Below are positions 26,803 through 64,000 of a stretch of DNA of 64,000 nucleotides, piece after piece. The DNA lies in assembly GCA_903813345.2 (NCBI GenBank), contig CAIIXF020000005.1, forward strand, positions 42,013,394-42,077,393, written 5' to 3'. Numbering within the stretch: position 1 is the first letter of the stretch; every line of letters begins with the position of its first letter. Source of the DNA: Owenia fusiformis (Eukaryota; Annelida; Polychaeta; Sabellida; Oweniidae). The notes beneath the pieces were generated by a model, which saw only the letters and a program-made list of their open reading frames with translations, did no database searches and had not been told where the DNA came from. The position numbers were made by a program, and so were the translations under genes.

Positions 26803-29800
26803 CTATAATGTTGAATAATAGTTGTATGTTATAGAATTATTAGACACCTACATGCTTTTTAAGGTAATTTTTTTTGCATAATGAATACATGTACTACAAT
26901 ACAATGCATTAATTGTAGAGGCCTAGACTGAAAATTATACTATTCAAAATACTGAACAAAAGCAAGCCAAATTGACATTTAAAATGGAAGCTACACAGAG
27001 AAATATTCTGTACAAATGCCCTCCAAATACAATTGTTATCAAGTGGACCAAAAGAGGGTGGACCTTAGGAAAACCCCAAAGTAAACATAGAAATATGTTC
27101 AGGTTTTGAATCTTCTTTGTGTTGCACTTTAGGAACACAATAGAGTTTCATAATTTCTAAAAAATTGTTTCATCTGAAAAAGACTTCACTGACTGACTAA
27201 CCTGGTTTATTAAGAAGATCCTCTGGTTTTTCCCACACAGAGAGTCGCTGACTTGGATTGTAGAAGAAACACCTCCCATCACCAGTCCACACAACACACC
27301 AGGGGGTGCCAGTAATTGGTGTACTAGATACTGGCTTACTCTTCTCAGCCTCTTTTTGCTCTTCTGTCATTTGCTCTTCCTCCTAAAATTGAAAGAAAAT
27401 GATAAAAGCTTATGTTTACTGATCTAAACTTTGCCTATAATGTGCACTGATCACACATATTTGGCTTTTAATAAAATGTAGGACAGCAAACTCTGAACTG
27501 CAAACTGATATCATTCACTCATTTTTCTTTGTCCAAGCTTGTGTCTGAAACCACTTGACTGAGATATGTCAGAAGAGAATTAAGTTTCTTGGTTAATGTT
27601 TTTAATAATGTACTTGCAGTACAGGCTCGAGAGGGACAGAAAAAAGTAAACCCTAATAAAACCAGGATGAATAGTTGTACAAATGGTACCATTCTATAAA
27701 TTACTTACCTCCTTTTTGGCCTCAACTACCTGTGGCTCAGACTGGGCCTCTTGAGCTTCCATGGGTTCCTCTTGGGCAGGTTTCTCTTGCACACCATTAG
27801 GCATGGCCTGTGGCTTAGTAGATTCTGTTGCTACTTGAGACACTGCTGGTGTTTCTGTTGCTGCTACACTTGCTGTAAACACATTTCATATACCTAGATG
27901 TATTCTTAAAATCCATCAGGTGATGAGAATTCATTCTAAAATATTTTTTGTATTTTACTTGTGAACAGAATATGAATATTATGGGTGTCATGGAACAAAA
28001 AAAATCTGAAAAATTCAGTTTTGAGCATTTGGCTTTCAGTGTTCGCGTTGACGCCGTTTTTTGCCATTTTTACGGAAATTTTAGAAGGTTGGACGTAAAA
28101 ATCAAAATCAACTTACGTCCCTAGGACGCAAAAATTATAAACTGCTTCAAGATAACTTTTACTGCAGCACAGTAGCGGTGAAACATGATTTTCATCAAGA
28201 TTTTCAAACTCACTACCTTGATATACGAGCAATGATCCAGGTATATTTATATCGACAAATCTGATTGGCTATCATGACTACCGAAGATTAACAGAGTTTC
28301 CAGTATGAGACATGGATTTTGATTGGTTCCGATATATTCCGGAAAATGCCGCAATCGAAATGGAAGATCAAAACATACAATATTGCAGAAATCCCCTGTG
28401 GTTCCCCACAAATTGAAACGATTGTTTTTCACGATTATCTTTATTATTTCCACTAGAAACCATTATATATTGATCTAATGTTATACATCAAGATAATTGT
28501 TTAATGATAGATCGAGGTTTTTCATCTAAAAGTCTTCAGAATAAGGAGAAATGTTAATAAAAAGAAGCAAAAGTTCACGACCTTGACATGACCTTCAAGA
28601 TCGCAAGTTTGTAAAATGTGAAAACAAAACTCTTAATTTGAGCATTTCCTTTATTCATTTCGGACTATTTTGGTATAACATTACTTAAGAATTGTGTGAA
28701 AAGGACCCAGTGATAGATATTTATCGGGAGGATGCATCAAATTACAATATATGTCATTTTTATCCCATTTTAGTGTAAGCACTCTATTATCGCCCACTTT
28801 ATTTTCACTTTCACAATATTTTCTTGAACTTTGTGAAGAAATAAGAGGGACGCAAAAAAATTAGATGGGGACTCAAATTTTTCAAATGGGTTGCATCCCT
28901 GGGACTCAGAAATTTTAATGGCCAGAGCGAACACTGGGCTTTATATTTTAAAGGTTAGCATGCATAAAATAAGTTGATCAGCTAGGTTTATCTCATCTGG
29001 TAGCATACAGGTCTTCAAAACTGTTCAATGAGAAGGAGTGAAAAATGAGATTCTTTTGGTGCATAATTTAAAGAAAAATGCTATTTTGTGGCAATTTGAG
29101 GGCAAAAAGGCATTGGAAAGCTGAGATTTTCTTGTTTGGAACAGAAATAGAGCTTAAAGGCAGAATCAGATCTATAGGGGGTGACAAAATTACAAGCAAC
29201 GTGCATAATTGACCTACCAATCTATGATCTACAATATCAAATACAATACCTCCCAAAAGATTCATAGTATGTTGTACATTGGTGAAGTTATTAATGATTC
29301 AAAGTGCAAAAATGGGTGAAAAATGTTTAAATTCTCCCAAATAATAAGAATGGTAACCATTCTTATAGAAAAATAATACATTATTGTAAAAATCTTTTGT
29401 TTTCCTCGAACAAAGTATGCACTTTTGTGATTTTTAGAAAATAGACATGACAAGGAATAACATGAGCCAAAAATATTCTAAAATTGAAACAATTTTTTGT
29501 TTGACCTGCTCGCTATCTCTGATTCTCTCTTTAAGGAACAAAATCAGATAAATGTGACACCTCTAATGAATAGGTTTAGTACGTATTTTTGATTTGAAAG
29601 TTTAAAGAGCCAAAACTCATTTCCATAACAAGTTGAAAATCTTTAAATGTGTTATCTTTAGAACTTTGAACTGGGTGCAAAGGCCATTTACTTGACTGGA
29701 GCCCAATGTAAACATAGGCAATTTTTTATATAACTTCAAAACTCAGAAAATGGTGGAAATGTTTCAAGTGAAATGGTTCAGTGAATGGTAACAATTCATC

Positions 29801-32800
29801 TCAAAATATTTGTGTATAGCAGGTTAAGATTGGAGTGGATATACTAAAGTGGAAAACAATCCTCAAATGCTCTAGCAAAAGCCCTGTAAATTACAAAAGA
29901 AAATAGATTTAAAATTCTTTACCTTCCCAGTCCACAACAACTTTAGGTTTCTCCCAAGTGGACTCCATGTTCCTGGAGTTGTAGAAGTAAGATCTTCCAT
30001 CTGTGTTCTTGTGCTCAGACCACTCAGCCACTTCTGGTGGAGGCTGACTCTTGTCTACTACTGGGGCACTCTGAAACATAACATAAAACAAATAAACCAA
30101 TATAAAATGTGAAGTAATGTTTGCAAAAAGGTATATTAATATTATTGCATTGTCTTTTCGGTCCAGGTTCTGTGAAATTCAAACCAGCATAGATTGTTCT
30201 TTTCAAAGTAAATGAAGGTTTGTTTCAGAGAGAGTATTTATGAAAGAATCATATCCATCAAAAGTTCATTTTTAGTTATAACAGTTGACTTACCCCAGGG
30301 GCTGCCATACCAGGGGGAGGTTGCATGCCTGGGGGTGGCTGCATGCCAGGGGGAGGACCCATAGCTGGGTTGAATCCTGGGGGAGGTCCTCCAACACCAG
30401 GGGGTGGAAACATGCCTGTAAATAATTTTCACAAAGTTCAATGGCCGTATGAGTGATTTTAGCGTTCAAATTCATTTCTTTTACAATTACATAAAGATCT
30501 ATGCTGCTCTTCTTTAATCCTATAATATTGCCAAAATCCTTACCTTATTCCACATGATGAAATTATTACGACACACCCAATGCCTTTATTAATAAATGAT
30601 ATTTCAAAAGTCTTAAGCTGTAACACTTTGGACAGGCCCAGAATGGAATGAAAATGTCCATTTATCAATCTTATTTTTCGGTGACTTGTATTTACCTGGT
30701 GGAGGGAAACCTGGGGGTGCTCCAGCTCCGCCTGGGGGTGGCCAGCCATAGGGAGGCTGTTGTCCCGGAGGTGGCTGTTGTCCTGGAGGGGGTTGTTGCT
30801 GCTGGGGTGTCTCTTGAGTTTGTTCTGGGGTGCCATCTTGTTGAGGGGACTGGTACTGTGCCCCACCTGCACTGGCTACTCATACAATGTTGGGATAAAC
30901 ATACAAGTATTGTATCAAACAGTATTTTTCTTAGTAGACTGCTTTTTGTAGTAAGGACACTGTATGCAGTAATATGATGTTTTGAACAACATTAATAATA
31001 TCAATGGGGTCTTTTTGATGTTGATTTTATTATAACCTTTTAAACATTTTAGAGAATAAAAACAACAAAAATGACAGGTCACTGTTTAGCTTTGAATTAA
31101 ATCCCACCAAACAGAGTATTAACATCTATAGAGCTTAATAGTACATGTAAATTCCTCTTTATATATTCAGACCATATACTGAGAAATGGCTTTAATGAAA
31201 TTTACCTTGTGCGACTGCAGCTTGAGCAGCTGTGGTGGTGCCTGAAGACTGTGTGTTAGTGGCATTAGCTGCCTGTTGGGCCTGCTGTGCTGCCATTGAC
31301 TCAACCTCACTCTGGGTTATCACCTTAACACCCTCGGGTCTTGTCCATGCTGACTCTCGTGTCTTTGCATTGTAAAAATAGTTCTGAAACAGGAAGATTT
31401 GGCTTAACTTAAATAATTTCAAAAACATTTTCTTTTAAAGCTTACTACATAGAGCAAAAATAAATCATGTTTGACCAATTAATGTTTTAGTGCATTGGAA
31501 CATACCTTGCCCTCTGGGGTTTTATTTTCAACCCAAAGTTCTTGATTGCCATTGAGAAGTTCTTGGGGAGATGAGGATTCAGATGCCCCTGATGTTGGGG
31601 GTGGACCTGAATAGCCTGGGGGTGGCACAGAGAAATTTGGAGGTGGTATGGGCATCCCTGGGGGACCTCCTGGGGGTGGACCTCTCTGAAAATTAAAGAA
31701 TAATGATTTTGTGTTGATGCATGATTTGGTTTTGACATCTTGGCTCAACATTTTTCTAAATCAAAAATATTAACTGAAAAATGATAAAATATTGTATCTA
31801 TGGAATAAATGTTCAAATAAAAAAATGATTATAGTGTGTACTTACTGGAGGCATACCAGGTGGTGGCCCCATTCCTGGAGGGGGCCCCATTCCTGGAGGA
31901 GGAGGCATGCCTGGGGGTGGTCCCATTCCTGGTGGAGGGCCCATGCCTGGGGGAGGAGGGCCTGGTGGCCCACCCCAGTTTGGATCGAATGGTGGCCTCA
32001 TGGGGCCAAAAGGTGGTGGGCCCCTAGGCGGACCTCTCATCCCAGGTGGAGGGGGACCTCTGAATCCTGGAGGAGGGGGACCTCTGAATCCAGGTGGCGG
32101 TGGACCTCTGAATCTACCCGGTGGTCCTGGTGGCCCTCTGAACCCTGGAGGAGGAGGGCCTCTGAATCCAAAACTGAAAAAGAATTACAAGTATTGTTAT
32201 ATTTCTGATTTATTCAAATGGTTCATCCCTGGAATTTTTTTAAAATTTACAGTGTAATGTATATGGTGCATTCTAAGGTTTTCAAACTATAATTATTTCT
32301 TCAAGTATGAATTGGGGGAGTTTTTTCATCCAAAAATATCAATACACTTTAAAACATTTTATTGACTAAAAAATTGCACCATATAATCCCCAAAAATATA
32401 TCTCATTTTCATTTATTTAGATTCATTTTTCAAACTTCAGAGGGCTGGGAATCATTGATAATCAACGATTTTGAATAATATAAATGCTGTTTGAAATAGG
32501 TTTCATGTATGCCAATAAATTGTGTAAACTGTACAAATTCCTTAGTCCCTAGAATTTTCTCTTTGAGGAATTTCCCACAGAAATCCAATGGTAAAGTTCC
32601 AAGCAGATTTTGAGATAACAGGAAAGTAAATCTTCAATCCCTTAATGGGTTGTTTTGGTCTATATTGCAAATTTATTTGTAACCTTACACTCAAATTAGG
32701 TCTTGGGTTTATTATACATCTAGTAAATAATCAGATAAAAATAAAATGTGTTAATAAATGAATACATTGGACATGTAAATAGTTCGTTAGAAGATAAACA

Positions 32801-33458
32801 TTATGTTTACTGTCAAGAATACCTCAAAATGATCAAAGTCCAACGTTTCATTTGATCATTTCAATCCACCAAAAGCTAATAGGTATAGCATAAATTTTCA
32901 AAATAGAGACAGTTAACTCAGAAAGTGCATGGATTCTAGATGTTTAGTGTGGTATTAAAGAAAGCAGAACTTATTGGATTAATACAACAGCAAAAGTATG
33001 TACTGTGATTGTACTGTAGGATTTATTTTTATTTGTAAGGACTGGTGAATTCGAGTTTGGCAAATGAAATTCACAACTAAATTTTAACGCTTATAAATGC
33101 ACAAAGACGAAGCATCAGAAGTCGAATATATCATTTTTGAAATAAGCTCCCCCTAATTTTCAAAACAAAATAGATTTAAATCGATTTGAAGGCACAGTTT
33201 AGCGAACAAACGTGTCTTTTATTTGAACATTTTGCAGTCATTTCCACTTTTGTCTGGTCGGTAAATCAAGTGCACTTGTTTTGAAATACAAATATAATGA
33301 AATGCATACTTAGGACCCCTTGGTGGAAAGCCTCTCCCCCTGGGAGGACCTGTTGGGTATCTGTTTATTTTGACCTCATAGTCGTCCTTTGACTTATTAT
33401 CTCCAGAATCCACACGTTCCTGGACTTCTTGCTCCGGTTGATTTTCTTCGTCAGCCAT
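13316..33458 (-). CDS. TCERG1: Transcription elongation regulator 1 (TCERG1/CA150), complete
   Basis: Twenty coding exons splice in phase to 1,063 aa, close to the roughly 1,100 aa of the vertebrate protein. TCERG1 is a nuclear factor coupling RNA polymerase II elongation to splicing: WW domains bind proline-rich splicing factors such as SF1, and FF domains bind the phosphorylated polymerase tail and other partners. Order: acidic N-terminus ([12 protein letters not shown]), RG/proline-rich region (about 40-205), WW1 (about 206-236), Gln/Ala and Pro stretch, WW2 (392-422), WW3 (508-540), then FF1-FF6 (about 613-1040). The C-terminal [16 protein letters not shown] nearly matches the human end. 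The start is the only Met before a conserved acidic N-terminus and faces the shared promoter with PI4K2. Introns carry most of the window's tandem arrays. Confidence 0.96.
15040..15250. repeat. 43-bp tandem repeat, 5 copies (TCERG1 intron 17)
   Basis: The unit starts AGCACCTCACAAAAGAATGA and ends CTAAACCCATTG. Five copies differ by a few bases and stop about 110 bp from exon 17. Confidence 0.9.
16372..17770. repeat. Polypyrimidine/polypurine minisatellite, 1.4 kb
   Basis: The plus strand is almost pure C and T apart from a regular ACAG or ACAT. The left part has compound units of about 80-115 bp (CCCATTCCCTCCTCTTACAG, then CATTCTTTCTTTCCATTCTA). The right part (about 17220-17690) has units of about 23 bp (CTAACAGCCTTTCTTTCCCC). 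It lies in TCERG1 intron 15, so the pre-mRNA carries the purine-rich strand. The ORFs here (16231 plus, 17523 minus) are repeat artefacts. Confidence 0.92.
17889..18886. mobile_element. Head-to-head mariner remnant (foldback), 998 bp
   Basis: The ends CTTAGGTGGTTCAAAAAGTT and its reverse complement are flanked by TA at 17887-17888 and 18887-18888, the Tc1/mariner target. Arms of about 250 bp match, with one internal deletion in the right arm. The centre has transposase fragments in opposite directions: on plus, from 18311, an N-terminal helix-turn-helix piece ([20 protein letters not shown]); on minus, about 18640-18420, the second helix-turn-helix and linker ([17 protein letters not shown]). 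Neither holds the DDE/D core, so it is dead. Confidence 0.8.
18912..19085. repeat. Motif-dense stretch (CGGCACCGAAA / TTTCGGCA)
   Basis: Short related motifs such as TTCGGCA, TTCCGGCACC, GGCACCGAAA and GGCATCGAAA recur about eight to ten times in both orientations directly right of the mariner remnant. It resembles the subterminal motif arrays elsewhere in the window, but I cannot see clear termini. Confidence 0.5.
19163..19198 (-). CDS. TCERG1: TCERG1 micro-exon 15 (36 nt, 12 aa)
   Basis: It encodes [12 protein letters not shown] between FF3 and FF4, with acceptor ATTTAG and donor GTAAGA. Its length is a multiple of three and both borders are phase 0, so skipping it would not disturb the frame; exon 14 and exon 16 also join directly in phase. 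That makes it a candidate cassette exon. It is placed by splice consensus and is less certain than the other exons. Confidence 0.7.
19577..23762. other. TCERG1 intron 13 (4.2 kb)
   Basis: AT-rich intron between FF2- and FF3-coding exons. I see no gene or clear transposon end, only small local duplications (for example AAATGCTCTACTTTA near 19993 and 20032, and GAGGCAGCTGGTG twice near 23162). Confidence 0.5.
24592..25868 (-). mobile_element. LINE (non-LTR retrotransposon) remnant with reverse transcriptase
   Basis: Two minus-strand ORFs in different frames make up the 3' half of a jockey/CR1-like ORF2. 25868-25458 has RT blocks [17 protein letters not shown] and [20 protein letters not shown]. 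25557-24592 resumes with the thumb-side region ([22 protein letters not shown]) and ends in a Cys/His tail ([14 protein letters not shown]). The catalytic FADD/YxDD box between the parts is missing, so there is an internal deletion as well as the frame change near 25557, and the 5' end is truncated. It is antisense in plus-strand terms but sense to TCERG1, in intron 11. It is inactive. Confidence 0.88.
26498..26693. repeat. 28-bp tandem repeat, 7 copies (TCERG1 intron 10)
   Basis: Unit GATGATGTCATGAAGCAGAC followed by TGTAGTCA; seven copies with scattered changes, ending 12 bp before the donor-side border of exon 10 at 26706. Confidence 0.92.
27202..33458 (-). CDS. TCERG1: TCERG1 exons 1-9: proline-rich region and three WW domains
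   Basis: Exons in transcript order: 33458-33310, 32173-31846, 31685-31506, 31383-31206, 30878-30696, 30415-30294, 30070-29923, 27872-27709, 27382-27202. Exon 2 encodes repeats of GFRGPPPP and GMGPPPG. WW1 is split between exons 3 and 4 ([12 protein letters not shown] / [16 protein letters not shown]). WW2 lies in exon 7 ([17 protein letters not shown], second Trp in STWEKP). WW3 lies in exon 9 ([16 protein letters not shown], then SVWEKP). Each WW keeps the two tryptophans and the central aromatic block. Long plus-strand ORFs over 31792-32257 are antisense readings of the proline codons. Confidence 0.94.
28037..28936. mobile_element. Non-autonomous hAT-like element, 900 bp, 6-bp TSD
   Basis: GGCTTT at 28031-28036 and at 28937-28942 directly flank ends CAGTGTTCGCGTTGACGCC and, in reverse complement, CAGTGTTCGCTCTGGCC. 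CAGTG ends are typical of hAT elements, which in some lineages make 5- or 6-bp instead of 8-bp duplications. Subterminal motifs like GGACGCAAAAATT recur near both ends. No transposase is seen. It lies in TCERG1 intron 7. Confidence 0.8.
32174..33309. other. TCERG1 intron 1
   Basis: AT-rich intron of 1.1 kb between the first exon and the proline-rich exon. I see no other feature in it. Confidence 0.6.
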
Positions 33459-33802
33459 TTTCCACGCCGATTATCAATATGGCGATTTTGTTTCGTACTT
33501 ATTACCGATATTGATTTCTTGAACAGACTATATACTTCGAATTTTGCCATCAAATAAAAATCATCAATAGAGCTTTATTATTCTTGAGTTGAAATTATTT
33601 CAACCTCATGAAATATATGTTTAAATAATTATCTTTTTCGCGGCCCTCTTTCTGCCAGCTTTTCAAGCATGACGTCATTTTCTCACTTCCGCTACAAAAT
33701 GAAAATGTAAAATCTTGAAACGTTTCGTTGTTTTATTGATCATTTATTTACTTTAGTGGGATCACGTCGGACCTTATATATTTACCATACCTGCATACAT
33801 CG
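33459..33802. promoter_or_regulatory. Bidirectional promoter, TCERG1 (-) / PI4K2 (+)
   Basis: Only 344 bp separate the two start codons, so both core promoters must lie here or overlap the first exons. A perfect CRE palindrome TGACGTCA is at 33670-33677. Six bases on is CACTTCCGC (33684-33692), the reverse of a GCGGAAGTG ETS/GABP site. Nearer TCERG1, CAATATGGCGAT (about 33475) resembles a YY1 site. CRE and ETS sites are common in divergent housekeeping promoters. No TATA box is convincing. Function is inferred from motifs and position. Confidence 0.7.
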
Positions 33803-62830
<29,028 letters not shown>

Positions 62831-62848
62831 GTAAGTTTGATGTTCTGC

Positions 62849-63409
62849 TGATCCATATATGATTTATCGCATCAGTTTGATATACACATGTACTTCAATT
62901 GATCCATATATGATTTATCGCATCAGTTTGATATACACATGTACTTCAATTGATCCATATATGATTTATCGCATCAGTTTGATATACACATGTACTTCAA
63001 TTGATCCATATATGATTTATCGCATCAGTTTGATATACACATGTACTTCAATTGATCCATATATGATTTATCGCATCAGTTTGATATACACATGTACTTC
63101 AATTGATCCGTATATGATTTATCGCATCAGTTTGATATACACATGTACTTCAATTGATCCGTATATGATTTATCGCATCAGTTTGATATACACATGTACT
63201 TCAATTGATCCATATATGATTTATCGCATCAGTTTGATATACACATGTACTTCAATTGATCCATATATGATTTATCGCATCAGTTTGATATACACATGTA
63301 CTTCAATTGATCCATATATGATTTATCGCATCAGTTTGATATACACATGTACTTCAATTGATCCATATATGATTTATCGCATCAGTTTGATATACACATG
63401 TACTTCAAT
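62849..63409. repeat. 51-bp minisatellite, 11 near-perfect copies
   Basis: The unit starts TGATCCATATATGATTTATC and ends CACATGTACTTCAAT. Copies are almost identical; two have CCGTATATG instead of CCATATATG. The unit is a multiple of three, which produces the 17-residue peptide repeat ORF at 62859-63530. It begins 18 bp after the PI4K2 exon 5 donor. Confidence 0.95.
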
Positions 63410-64000
63410 TGCAGCAATAGGTAATGCCTTGGCATTGAACAAGAATGGTCAAATAAAAACCATTTTAAGACTCTTCATTTCTTTCATTCTCTATATCTCT
63501 CTGACATCTACAGTAAGTTCATATATATAATTCATGGAATCTATTGAAGATCAACAGTTAGCTAGTGTTCATGATTTATATGGTTTGAAGGAAGAACTAA
63601 TATAAATTGAACTTCATGTACATGTACTTTAAAACTAAAGGTCCATGTGCAGTATGGCAAGTGATTTTAGACGGTCATATCTTTCACCCTGGGTACTTTC
63701 TGGCTACCAATATAGTGTTTTTATTAAGCAATATGCTTTCTTTCAAGTGAAGTCCCCATGATAGTGAAGTATCAATCTAACTCTCTGAAAAATTATGGAT
63801 AGGACCCCACCTTGGCACTTTTTTAAAAATGTAGGGCTCATTTTATAAAAAGAGGATCCTGTTTTTCTCAGTTTAAACATATAGGGAGTTTCTTTTTACA
63901 CTATATTAACAATATCTGAAAAGGCGATGGGCATTGAAATCTGTTAAAATTAAAAACCACATATCCCATATTATTTCCCCGATAGTTAAAACTCGTGCTA
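63410..64000. other. PI4K2 intron sequence to window end
   Basis: Apart from the AAIGNALA-like stretch at 63406-63440 I see nothing coding. The remaining PI4K2 exons should lie beyond 64000. Confidence 0.45.

Noticed and set aside
31792-32257. Plus-strand Gly/Trp-rich proteins
   Set aside because: They are antisense readings of the TCERG1 proline-rich exon.
33773-33785. TATATATT as a TATA box for PI4K2
   Set aside because: It lies under 30 bp from the exon 1a ATG, which leaves almost no 5' UTR.
62849-63409. CRISPR-like array
   Set aside because: Copies are contiguous with no spacers and the DNA is animal nuclear sequence.
62859-63530. A 223-residue protein with 17-residue repeats
   Set aside because: It is the intronic 51-bp minisatellite; no start context or family likeness.

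Overview
The window is animal nuclear DNA: AT-rich, genes split into short exons with GT-AG introns, and many transposon families. The repeats (foldback elements, motif-dense elements, Gypsy-like LTR element, LINE tails) suggest an aquatic invertebrate, plausibly a mollusc or other lophotrochozoan; this is inference and no species is claimed. Nothing looks bacterial.

Three conserved genes can be followed exon by exon. (1) Plus strand, 6511-11592: POLR1G (RPA34/CD3EAP-like RNA polymerase I subunit), 8 coding exons, 472 aa. (2) Minus strand, 33458-13316: TCERG1 (CA150), 20 coding exons that join in phase to 1,063 aa with a proline-rich region, three WW and six FF domains. It lies tail to tail with POLR1G. 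(3) Plus strand, from 33803 and running off the right end: a type II phosphatidylinositol 4-kinase (PI4K2), head to head with TCERG1 across a 344-bp gap that holds a CRE palindrome and an ETS site. PI4K2 has three candidate alternative first exons (33803, 42708, 44999). All end in phase 0 at the same point of the protein, inside the glycine-rich nucleotide-binding loop, and are followed by common exons at 57548, 59397, 60045 and 62760. Only the first carries an acidic dileucine AP-3-type sorting signal. This is the main biological observation.

The rest is mostly repeats. Positions 1-6487: a 2.16-kb long-TIR element, a foldback element with a TTAA-flanked MITE in one arm, and a microsatellite. 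TCERG1 introns: tandem arrays, a 1.4-kb polypurine/polypyrimidine tract, a head-to-head mariner remnant, a LINE reverse-transcriptase remnant and a 900-bp hAT-like element. PI4K2 introns: LINE tails, two MITEs sharing one TTAA, motif-dense TIR elements, a young 5.48-kb LTR retrotransposon with gag, protease and partial integrase but no reverse transcriptase, and 36-bp and 51-bp minisatellites.

Exon borders were set by reading frames and splice consensus by eye; no alignment or expression data were used. Statements about protein families come from general knowledge.
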